Positions 1 to 6,752 of a stretch of DNA of 64,000 nucleotides are shown here, piece by piece (the first letter of the stretch is position 1; each line of letters begins with the position of its first letter). A program made the translations under genes and the position numbers. A model generated the notes under the pieces. The model made no database searches, was not told the origin of the DNA, and saw nothing but the letters and a program-made list of their open reading frames with translations. The DNA comes from Haloarcula pelagica (lineage in GTDB: Archaea; Halobacteriota; Halobacteria; Halobacteriales; Haloarculaceae), in assembly GCF_030127105.1 (NCBI RefSeq), contig NZ_CP126161.1, forward strand, positions 930,001 to 994,000. The letters are read 5' to 3'.

Positions 1-235
1 TGCCGACGATAGTGGCGTCGCTCTCCGAGACCTCCTCTTCGGCCTCCATGACGTGGACATCGCCGTTCGAGAAGGCGGCGACGTTGACTGCCCCCAGTTC
101 CTGGACACGGTCGACATCCGCCTCGTCGACCAGGACCCAGTCGACGCCGGCCTCCAGGCCGGCGGTGATACGGCGCTTCCGTGTCTCCCAGTCGCCGACT
201 TCGTCGTCGGCTTTGAGCCACACGCTTCGTGTCAT
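1..235 (-). CDS. aroB': 3-dehydroquinate synthase II, N-terminal part (cut by window edge)
   Basis: The first 78 codons of a protein beginning MTRSVWLKADDEVGDW are visible, and the gene runs off the left edge. This N-terminus matches my memory of archaeal 3-dehydroquinate synthase II, the NAD-dependent enzyme that deaminates and cyclises 2-amino-3,7-dideoxy-D-threo-hept-6-ulosonate to 3-dehydroquinate in the alternative early shikimate route. The Lys in WLKAD and the acidic strand VDWVLVDEADVDRV fit the family. Its pathway partner aroA' lies about 1.3 kb upstream on the same strand, separated by an oppositely oriented MinD/ParA-like gene. The ATG at 233-235 is the only sensible start. The C-terminal catalytic part is outside the window. 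Confidence 0.85.
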   Translation of the reverse strand, partial: MTRSVWLKADDEVGDWETRKRRITAGLEAGVDWVLVDEADVDRVQELGAVNVAAFSNGDVHVMEAEEEVSESDATIVG

Positions 236-418
236 ACCGCGACGTGCGCGACGCCGGGGCTTGAACGTGGCGGATTCAGCAACGCCCGGGGACGCGGTCG
301 GCCGGTGCGCCGATACCGGTCGGTTTCGTGCCGTTAGGCCATGCTTACTGCCGTGATAAGCCGATCCATAACAATGCCCGTTCGGGTGGATGCAGGGGAC
401 ACAGGGGTTCGGGAGTAG

Positions 419-1504
419 ATGACAACAGTAAGCAACGTGTACGCAGTCGCAGGCGCGAAAGGTGGCGTGGGAAAGACGACGACGAGTATCAACCTGGGTG
501 CCGCGCTGTCGGCCGAGGGGTACGATGTCGCCGTCGTCGAACTCGACCTGGCCATGGCCAACCTCGTCGACTTCCTGGATGTCGATATCGATGTCACGGT
601 CGCGACGACGCTCCACGATGTCCTCGGGGCCGAGACGGCCGTCGAGGACGCGACGTATCCGGCCGTCGACGGCCTCGACGTGGTCCCGAGCGGGACGGAG
701 CTCGACGGGTACGCTCGAACGGACCTCGCCCGGCTCCCGGCGGTCGTCGAGACGCTACGGGAGCAGTACGACGCCGTCCTGATGGACACACCGGCGGGAC
801 TGAGCGAGGAGACGCTCCGGCCGATGCAACTGGCCGACGCGGTCGTGCTGGTCTCGACGCCCCGCGTGTCGTCGATCCGGAACGCCGACAACACCCGCGA
901 ACTGGCCGATCGCGTCGAGACCGAGGTCCGTGGGCTCGTCCTGACGATGTCGGGGACCGGCAGTTCCCCGGGTGCCGACCGGATCGCGTCGTTTCTCGAT
1001 GTCGACCTGCTCGGACACGTCCCCGACGACGACGCGGTGCCACACGCACAGGACCGGGGGTCACCGGTCGTCGAGGACGCGCCACGCAGCGGGGCGGCTG
1101 TCGCGTACCGGAAGATCGCTCGTCGGCTCGTCGGAGCAACCTCGACGGCCGAGCCACGTCCCGACACCGAACCGGGACCGGCGGCGACGGCCGACCGCAT
1201 GGGCCAGCGGACCGACGGCGGGCACGTCTCCAAAGTGGCCGAGGAGACGGCACAGGTCGCAGACACTGACTCGGTGGCCTCCGGGACGACCGACGAGTCG
1301 GTGCCGCCCACAGAGACGACAGCACCGGACCGAACGGGCTCGGACGGGAGCGACGACACGGTCCCGGACGGTCGACCGAACGAACGGATGGGTGACCGAG
1401 AGGACGAACCGACGGCCGGTCGAGAGGACGAACCGACGGCCGACCGGGACGGCGACGCCTCGCGGTCGTTCGGACAGAAGATCCGCGCGGTGTTTGGTTT
1501 CTAG
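419..1504 (+). CDS. MinD/ParA-family P-loop ATPase with acidic tail and C-terminal amphipathic end
   Basis: The protein has 361 residues. A deviant Walker A, KGGVGKTT, sits at residues 14-21, and switch motifs DLAMANLVDF and DTPAGLSEET follow, so residues 1-240 form a MinD/ParA-type ATPase. Residues 245-345 are a low-complexity acidic region containing a near-exact repeat (REDEPTAG/REDEPTAD). The last residues, FGQKIRAVFGF, could form a short amphipathic helix like the membrane-targeting tail of MinD. Haloarchaea carry several MinD paralogues, some linked to polar positioning of motility and surface structures; which one this is cannot be told. It converges with aroA', and the two stop codons share the palindrome CTAG at 1501-1504. 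A TATA-like CCATAAC near 364-370 lies about 50 nt upstream. No ParB or MinE partner is adjacent. Confidence 0.85.
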   Translation: MTTVSNVYAVAGAKGGVGKTTTSINLGAALSAEGYDVAVVELDLAMANLVDFLDVDIDVTVATTLHDVLGAETAVEDATYPAVDGLDVVPSGTELDGYARTDLARLPAVVETLREQYDAVLMDTPAGLSEETLRPMQLADAVVLVSTPRVSSIRNADNTRELADRVETEVRGLVLTMSGTGSSPGADRIASFLDVDLLGHVPDDDAVPHAQDRGSPVVEDAPRSGAAVAYRKIARRLVGATSTAEPRPDTEPGPAATADRMGQRTDGGHVSKVAEETAQVADTDSVASGTTDESVPPTETTAPDRTGSDGSDDTVPDGRPNERMGDREDEPTAGREDEPTADRDGDASRSFGQKIRAVFGF

Positions 1505-2304
1505 GCTTCGACGGCCAGGCCCGCCTCGTGGAGCGCGTCGACGGCACCGGCGTCGTCGTGGACGACGGCGGCGACGGCCCGGGCGATCTTCTCCGGTTCG
1601 TCGTGCTGGAAGATCGAGCGGCCCATCGAGATCCCCGACGCGCCCGCGTCCATCGCGCCACGGACCATGTTCAGGGTCTCCTCGTCGGTGCCTTTCGCGC
1701 CGCCGGCGATGACGACCGGCAGCGCCGTCGACTCGACGACGTGTTGGAAGCTCTCGGCGTCGCCGGTGTACCCCGTCTTGACCACGTCCGATCCCAGTTC
1801 CTCGGCCAGCCGTACCGCGTGGCCGACCGCCTGGTTGTAGTCGTCGGCCGCCGGGTCGATGTCGGGTCCGCGGGCGTAGGCCATCGCCAGGACCGGCAGT
1901 CCGTAGCGGTCGGCCTCGCTGGTCAGTGCTGCCAGCTCCTCGATCTGTTCGCGCTCGTAGGTGCTACCGACGTTGATGTGGAAGGAGACGGCGTCGGCAC
2001 CGGCGCGGATGGCGTCCTCGACGGTGCCGGTGGTGCGCTTGTCGTTCTCGTCCGGGCCGATGGTCGTCGAGCCGTTGAGGTGGGCGATGTAGCCGGCGTC
2101 GTTCTTGTTCGGGTGGACGCGGTCGGCGATCCCCCGCTGGGTGAGAACGGCGTCGGCACCGCCGCGTGTCACCGCGTCGATCGTCGATTCGATGTCTTTC
2201 AGTCCTTTGACGGCCCCCATCGTGATCCCGTGGTCCATCGGGACGATGACGTACTGCCCGTCTGTCCCGATGCGTGTGAGCCGTGCGTGTTTCCCTGTGT
2301 TCAT
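1501..2304 (-). CDS. aroA': 2-amino-3,7-dideoxy-D-threo-hept-6-ulosonate synthase (class I aldolase family)
   Basis: This 267-residue TIM-barrel enzyme performs the first step of the archaeal DAHP-independent shikimate pathway, a transaldolase-type condensation giving ADH. The N-terminal motif VPMDHGITMG, the mid-barrel SFHINVGS and the Schiff-base region DVVKTGYTG are those of archaeal class I aldolase/ADH synthase proteins, and GGAKGTDEETL is the phosphate-binding end. The gene is downstream of trpCBA on the same strand but has its own TATA overlapping the trpA stop codon. The next same-strand gene is aroB'. Class I fructose-bisphosphate aldolase is the main alternative, but the trp/aroB' context favours ADH synthase. 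Confidence 0.9.
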   Translation of the reverse strand: MNTGKHARLTRIGTDGQYVIVPMDHGITMGAVKGLKDIESTIDAVTRGGADAVLTQRGIADRVHPNKNDAGYIAHLNGSTTIGPDENDKRTTGTVEDAIRAGADAVSFHINVGSTYEREQIEELAALTSEADRYGLPVLAMAYARGPDIDPAADDYNQAVGHAVRLAEELGSDVVKTGYTGDAESFQHVVESTALPVVIAGGAKGTDEETLNMVRGAMDAGASGISMGRSIFQHDEPEKIARAVAAVVHDDAGAVDALHEAGLAVEA

Positions 2305-2325
2305 GATATGAGACAGTGTGGCAAG

Positions 2326-2335
2326 TACAATTATG
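2326..2335 (-). promoter_or_regulatory. TATA box of aroA'
   Basis: On the minus strand this reads CATAATTGTA, centred about 26 nt upstream of the aroA' ATG, which predicts a nearly leaderless mRNA. It overlaps the TAA stop of trpA, so aroA' can be transcribed separately from the trp genes despite the 26-nt spacing. Confidence 0.5.
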
Positions 2336-3164
2336 TGCGTTCCGGTTGCGGCCGGTTCTGTGCCCCACGGTGGGCCCCCTCGGTCAGTTCGCGCGCCTTC
2401 GCCTCCAGTCGGTCGGCGACCGTCTCGACTGACTCGTCGTTCTCGTGGCCCTCGGCCACGATGTCGACCAGCGCCGATCCGACGATGATGCCGTCGGCGC
2501 CCGCCGAGACGATCCGTTCGGCGTGGTCGCCGGTCTTGATGCCGAAGCCGACGGCCTTGGGCACGTCCCAGTCGGACAGTCGGGCCAGCGAGTCCTCGGT
2601 GGCGTCGTCCACGTCGTCGCGAGCGCCGGTCACGCCCAGGCGAGCCTGGACGTAGACGTAGCCCGACACCTGTGCTTTCATGCTGTCCAGCCGGTCGCCC
2701 TCGGTCGTCGGCGCGACGATAAAGACCAGGTCCAGTCCGAACTCGTCACAGGCCGCCCGGAGCGGGCCGGCCTCCTCGGCTGGGAGGTCGACGACGACGA
2801 ACCCCTCGATGCCGACCTCGGCGGCCTTCTGGACGAACGGCCGCGGACCGGCCTCCTCGCCGTACTGGAAGACCAGGTTGTAGTAGGTCATACAGACCAG
2901 CGGTACGTCCACGTCCAGTTCCTCGACGAACTCGAAGTACCGCTCGACGGTCATGCCCGCCTTCAGGGATCGGACCACGGCGTCCTGGATGGTCTTGCCC
3001 TCGGCGATCGGTTCCGAGAACGGCAGCCCGAGTTCGATCAGGTCCGCGCCGCCCCGTTCGAGGGCCTCGACGTAGGCCTGTGAGGCCTCGTAGTCGGGGT
3101 CGCCCGCAGCCAGATACGGGACGAACGCTGGGTCGTCGCCCGCGAAGACTCGCTCCAGTCCCAT
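2331..3164 (-). CDS. trpA: tryptophan synthase alpha subunit
   Basis: TrpA cleaves indole-3-glycerol phosphate to indole and glyceraldehyde 3-phosphate within the alpha2-beta2 tryptophan synthase. The 277-residue protein is of family length. The catalytic Glu lies in [16 protein letters not shown] (Glu44). The second acid, usually Asp in the bacterial sequence ADG, is Glu55 here, a conservative change that may be a clade feature. Phosphate-binding segments GFGIKTGDH and GIIVGSALV are present. Its ATG shares one base with the trpB stop (TGATG at 3162-3166), indicating translational coupling. The tail after about residue 260 is variable and low-complexity. Confidence 0.95.
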   Translation of the reverse strand: MGLERVFAGDDPAFVPYLAAGDPDYEASQAYVEALERGGADLIELGLPFSEPIAEGKTIQDAVVRSLKAGMTVERYFEFVEELDVDVPLVCMTYYNLVFQYGEEAGPRPFVQKAAEVGIEGFVVVDLPAEEAGPLRAACDEFGLDLVFIVAPTTEGDRLDSMKAQVSGYVYVQARLGVTGARDDVDDATEDSLARLSDWDVPKAVGFGIKTGDHAERIVSAGADGIIVGSALVDIVAEGHENDESVETVADRLEAKARELTEGAHRGAQNRPQPERT

Positions 3165-4495
3165 CAGTGCTCACCCCCCGCGCCGCCGGGGCTCATCATC
3201 CCGCCGGTGTCGAACACCGACATGTCGGGCGCGATCGAGAGGTCACGCTTGCTCGTCTCCTCGATGACCGTCTCCAGGTCCTTGTCCCCGCGGCCCGAGA
3301 CGTTGACGACGACGGTGTCGCCGACCTCGTCGTGGTGTTCGTCTCGCGGCTCCGCCGCTCGACCGTCCGTGGCGGGTCCCGCCACGCGCTCCAGGTAGCC
3401 GAAGGCGTGAGCCGTCTCCAGTGCCGGGATGATCCCCTCGTCCTGGGAGAGGCGGTGGAACGCCTCCAGGGCGCTGTCGTCGTCGACGTTGACCGGCGTC
3501 ACCCGCCCCTCGTCGACCAGGTGTGCGAGTTCCGGTCCGACGCCGGCGTAGTCGAGCCCCGCAGAGACGGAGTGCGATTCCATGATCTGGCCGTCCGAGT
3601 CCTGCAGGAGCTTCGTCCGGGCGCCGTGGAGGACGCCCTCGTCGCCCGTCGAGAGGGTCGCGGAGTTGGGCGCGACGCCGCGGTCCTCGTCGACGGCCAG
3701 CGAGGAGCCGCCGGCCTCGACGGCGTACAGCGCTACCTCCTCGTCGGACACGAACTCCGCGAACGTCCCCATCGTGTTCGACCCGCCGCCGGCGCAGGCG
3801 ATCACCGAGTCCGGGAGCCCGCCGGTCTGCTCGATGGCCTGCTCGCGGGCCTCCTCGGAGATGACCGACTGGAAGTCCCGGACCATCTTCGGGAACGGGT
3901 GCGGACCGACGACGCTGCCGATGACGTAGTGGGTGTTCTCGACGGTGGTCGCCCAGTCCCGCATCGTCTCGGAGATAGCCTCCTTGAGCGTCCCGCGACC
4001 GACCGTCACCGGGTTCACGTCGGCCCCGTTGATCCGCATTCGGAAGACGTTGGGCCGCTGGCGGGCGATGTCCGTCTCGCCCATGTAGATCTCACAGGGC
4101 ATATCGAGGTGGGCGGCGGCCATCGCCGTCGCGGTGCCGTGCTGGCCGGCGCCCGTCTCGGCGATGATGCGCTCTTTGCCCATGTACTTCGCCAGCAGGA
4201 CCTGTCCGAGCGCGTTGTTGAGCTTGTGTGCGCCGCCGTGGAGCAGGTCCTCACGTTTCAGGTACACGTCGGTGTCGTACCGCTCGGACAGTTGCTCGGC
4301 GTACTGCAGGGGGGTCGGTCGGCCGCCGAAGTCGGCCAGTCGGTCCCTGAACTCGTCCATGAAACCGTCCTCGTTCTCGATGACGTACCGCTCGTAGGCG
4401 TCGGCCAACTCCTCGATGGCCGGCATCAGCGCCTCGGGTACGTACTGTCCGCCGTACTCGCCGAACTTGGGGTCGTGTGCGTCGTCCGTGCTCAT
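3164..4495 (-). CDS. trpB: tryptophan synthase beta subunit with an in-frame insertion
   Basis: TrpB condenses indole with serine using pyridoxal phosphate. The 443-residue protein has the PLP lysine in HKLNNALG (Lys91), the phosphate-binding loop CAGGGSN (234-240) and the end motif [12 protein letters not shown]. It is of the TrpB1 type that pairs with TrpA. An extra segment of about 22 residues, at 371-392 ([19 protein letters not shown]), interrupts the loop just before the final beta strand, where family members normally have a short turn. The DNA of this insert is GC-rich, partly palindromic and related to a linker segment in the siroheme decarboxylase fusion at 42.37 kb. The gene overlaps trpC by 4 nt (ATGA). 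Confidence 0.95.
   Translation of the reverse strand: MSTDDAHDPKFGEYGGQYVPEALMPAIEELADAYERYVIENEDGFMDEFRDRLADFGGRPTPLQYAEQLSERYDTDVYLKREDLLHGGAHKLNNALGQVLLAKYMGKERIIAETGAGQHGTATAMAAAHLDMPCEIYMGETDIARQRPNVFRMRINGADVNPVTVGRGTLKEAISETMRDWATTVENTHYVIGSVVGPHPFPKMVRDFQSVISEEAREQAIEQTGGLPDSVIACAGGGSNTMGTFAEFVSDEEVALYAVEAGGSSLAVDEDRGVAPNSATLSTGDEGVLHGARTKLLQDSDGQIMESHSVSAGLDYAGVGPELAHLVDEGRVTPVNVDDDSALEAFHRLSQDEGIIPALETAHAFGYLERVAGPATDGRAAEPRDEHHDEVGDTVVVNVSGRGDKDLETVIEETSKRDLSIAPDMSVFDTGGMMSPGGAGGEH
3343..3386. repeat. coding palindromic insert, copy 1 (in trpB)
   Basis: The first 30 bp (3343-3372) match 26 of 30 positions of 42366-42395, in the same orientation and the same reading frame of a minus-strand gene. 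The segment includes an inverted repeat around GTGGCGGGTCCCGCCAC (3370-3386) and encodes the peptide DGRAAEPR. It falls in a surface loop of TrpB, as expected for a tolerated insertion. Confidence 0.55.
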
Positions 4496-5292
4496 GTCTG
4501 TGTCTCCGTCTCCGCGTTCGTCAGTCGCCGCGTGTTCGCTGCCACGTCGGTGTCCGCGCCGTGGTCCATGATCGCCGAGCCGACCAACAGCGCGTCGGCA
4601 CCGGCCCGGCGCATCCGTCGCACGTCCTCCGGCGTGTGTATGCCGCTTTCGGCAATGAGGGTAACGCTCTCGGGCACCGCCTCGCTCACCCGCTCGAAGG
4701 TTCCCAGGTCGACTTCGAGTTGCGCCAGGTCGCGGTTGTTGACGCCGACGATGTCGGCCCCCGCTTCGATGGCCCGCTCGACTTCGGCCTCGGTGTGAGT
4801 CTCGACGAGGACCTGGAACCCGCGGTCGCGGGCCGCCGCCACCAGATCGCCCAGGTCGTCGGTCCCCTCGGCCTCCAGGAACCGGACGATCAGGAGGATC
4901 ACGTCCGCCTCGACAACGTCCAGTTGCGCCTCGTGCAGGACGAAATCCTTCCGCAGGACGGGCACGTCGACGGCCTCGCGGACCCGTTCGAGCGTCCGTG
5001 CGGAGCCGCCGAAGTGGTCCGGTTCGGTCAACACCGACAGCGCCGCCGCGCCGCCCTCGACCATCCGCTCCGCGAGCGCGACCGGGTCGTCGGTCCGCGC
5101 GCCCTCGGTCGTCGGGCTGGTCGGTTTGATCTCGGCGATCAGCGGGACCCGTCCCTCGCTCTCGGCCCGCTCGAAGGCCGCCGGCAGCGAGCGCGCGTCG
5201 GCAGCGACCCGCTCGCCACCACCGCCGCGCTCACGCGCCGCCGCGAGTATCGACGCCACTTCCGGTGCGATCGCACCCACACTGTCGTCCAT
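4492..5292 (-). CDS. trpC: indole-3-glycerol phosphate synthase
   Basis: This 266-residue (beta/alpha)8 enzyme closes the ring of CdRP to indole-3-glycerol phosphate. Signature segments are [15 protein letters not shown] (catalytic Lys, phosphate loop), [15 protein letters not shown] (second Lys), IVGVNNRDL and [13 protein letters not shown]. It is the first gene of trpC-trpB-trpA and overlaps trpB by 4 nt. The anthranilate branch genes (trpE, G, D, F) are absent from this window. The start at 5292 lies about 29 nt downstream of a TATA-like element, and the short intervening sequence contains a GTACA/TGTAC dyad that may regulate the operon. Confidence 0.95.
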   Translation of the reverse strand: MDDSVGAIAPEVASILAAARERGGGGERVAADARSLPAAFERAESEGRVPLIAEIKPTSPTTEGARTDDPVALAERMVEGGAAALSVLTEPDHFGGSARTLERVREAVDVPVLRKDFVLHEAQLDVVEADVILLIVRFLEAEGTDDLGDLVAAARDRGFQVLVETHTEAEVERAIEAGADIVGVNNRDLAQLEVDLGTFERVSEAVPESVTLIAESGIHTPEDVRRMRRAGADALLVGSAIMDHGADTDVAANTRRLTNAETETQT

Positions 5293-5306
5293 TACTGAAC
5301 ACTAAC

Positions 5307-5325
5307 GTACAGAAGTGTACATAAG
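5307..5325 (-). promoter_or_regulatory. trpCBA promoter with GTACA-N4-TGTAC dyad
   Basis: The minus strand reads CTTATGTAC at 5317-5325, a TATA-like box about 29 nt from the trpC ATG. The perfect dyad GTACA-GAAG-TGTAC (5307-5320) overlaps its downstream edge, a position where a bound repressor would block TBP or polymerase. The half-site also occurs near the aroA' TATA (AAGTACAA at 2323-2330). No regulator gene is adjacent. Confidence 0.4.
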
Positions 5326-5434
5326 AGTTGCCTTCGGCGCCGGGGCTGTCGGACCTGGCACGGGGACTCTCGGGACCCGCTCCGTCCCGGACGGTAGCCG
5401 AACGTTGAAGGCACGACCCGTCGTCTGTCCGCGC

Positions 5435-5905
5435 ATGGAGACGCCGAGCGACGACGCGGGCATCTACGCCCGCGAGTCGGAGTATCTCGACCGGTACGTC
5501 CAGTTCGGGGCGGCTGGCGACCGGATCATCTCGCTGTCGTTCCCGACCCACCCCGAGGATGTCACCAGCGACGACCACGCCCTGCTGGATCGAATCGACG
5601 AGTACCTCGCCGGGGCGGAAGACGACTTCCGGGACGTAGCCCTCGGGCTGACGGTCCCGACCGACCAGCGACGCGTGCTGGAGGCCGTCCGGGAGATCCC
5701 GTACGGCGAGAACGCCACCGTCGAGCAGGTCGCCCGGATGACGCCCGATCTGGATTCGACCGAACAGGAAGATCTGACTGCGGTCCGTGAGGCGCTCGCG
5801 GCCAACCCGGTCCCGCTCCTCATCCCGGACCACCGCGTGCGCGACGGCCCCAGTGCCGCGCCGCCACCCGTCGAACAGAAGTTGCGGTCGCTGGAAGGCC
5901 TATAG
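5435..5905 (+). CDS. MGMT-family DNA-binding protein lacking the acceptor cysteine (ATL-like)
   Basis: The 156-residue product carries the C-terminal domain of O6-alkylguanine-DNA alkyltransferase. LTVPTDQRRVLEAVREIPYG corresponds to the helix before the wing, and NPVPLLIPDHRVRDG to the active-site loop. The reactive Cys of the PCHR motif is Asp132 (PDHR), so alkyl transfer should be impossible. Cys-less relatives (alkyltransferase-like proteins, usually with Trp or Ala) bind O6-alkylguanine and recruit other repair, and a similar role is inferred. The ATG at 5435 is chosen over an upstream in-frame ATG at 5315 because the upstream codons look non-coding. It converges with the CPBP protease gene and the two stops abut as CTATAG. 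Confidence 0.75.
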   Translation: METPSDDAGIYARESEYLDRYVQFGAAGDRIISLSFPTHPEDVTSDDHALLDRIDEYLAGAEDDFRDVALGLTVPTDQRRVLEAVREIPYGENATVEQVARMTPDLDSTEQEDLTAVREALAANPVPLLIPDHRVRDGPSAAPPPVEQKLRSLEGL

Positions 5906-6748
5906 GGACAGTCGATCGATCCCCAGCCCCTCGTGGACGACCAGTTCCAGCGCGTTGACGAGGTAGTGAGCGACGACGACGGCCAGCAGGCTGTCGGTGA
6001 CGACGAACAGGCCGGCCAGTCCCAGGCCGAGCGTCCCGGTGACGACGATCCCGACGCGACCCTGGGCGCCGTGGCCCAGCGCGAACGCCACTGAGGAGAC
6101 GAGCGCCATCGCCCACGCCGGCGCACCGAGGCCGGCGACGGGGACGCCGATCGCCGCCGCGCGGAAGAGCAGTTCCTCGACGACGGCAATGGTCGGCAGG
6201 ATGACCCCCAGGAGGACGACCCACCCGGTAAGCGAGTCCGGCGCCAGTAGTTCGCGGACCGACTCGTCGAAGGCCATGTCGAACCCCGCCGCGAGCGACG
6301 CCGCGGCTTCGTTGCCCAGCCAGAACCCGACGCCGGCGGCGACGCCCACGGCGACCGCGGGCAGGCCGGTCGAGAGCGGCGCCGCGGTGACGCCGAAGGC
6401 GCTGGCCGGGATCTGGTAGTAGAACGCGCCGGCGAGCAGGAGCGCCCCGAACAGCCCCTGTGTGAGCGCGACGTTCGCCAGTAAGGCCCCCGTCGAGAAA
6501 TCCTCGGGGGTCGTGGACTGTCGGCGTTCGACCCAGCGCCGCCGCCGGGCGGTCTCGGGCGTCTCGAACCGCGGGACGACGGGATCGGGGGTCGCCGTGT
6601 CGGCGTGGCCCTCGACGGACGGGACGCCTTCGGCGGTCGCCGGGAGACCGCTCTGCTCGTCGGCGACTCCCTGCGAAAGGCGTGCGAGCGCGAGTAACGC
6701 GGTCAGAAGGAGCCCCGTCAGGCCGACGAAGGCGGCCCAACCGGGCAC
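5900..6748 (-). CDS. CPBP-family intramembrane metalloprotease
   Basis: The 282-residue membrane protein has the CPBP (CAAX/Abi) motifs: EELLFR with Glu191, Glu192 and Arg196; His226 in GHGAQG; and His261/Asn265 in AHYLVN, all inside predicted transmembrane helices. One N-terminal helix is followed by a charged cytoplasmic stretch (about residues 27-85), then six or so helices. The GTG start at 6748 lies 4 nt after the lonB stop, so it is probably co-transcribed and coupled with LonB. A role in membrane-protein cleavage or quality control beside LonB is inferred; the substrate is unknown. Confidence 0.85.
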   Translation of the reverse strand: MPGWAAFVGLTGLLLTALLALARLSQGVADEQSGLPATAEGVPSVEGHADTATPDPVVPRFETPETARRRRWVERRQSTTPEDFSTGALLANVALTQGLFGALLLAGAFYYQIPASAFGVTAAPLSTGLPAVAVGVAAGVGFWLGNEAAASLAAGFDMAFDESVRELLAPDSLTGWVVLLGVILPTIAVVEELLFRAAAIGVPVAGLGAPAWAMALVSSVAFALGHGAQGRVGIVVTGTLGLGLAGLFVVTDSLLAVVVAHYLVNALELVVHEGLGIDRLSL

Positions 6749-6752
6749 GGTT

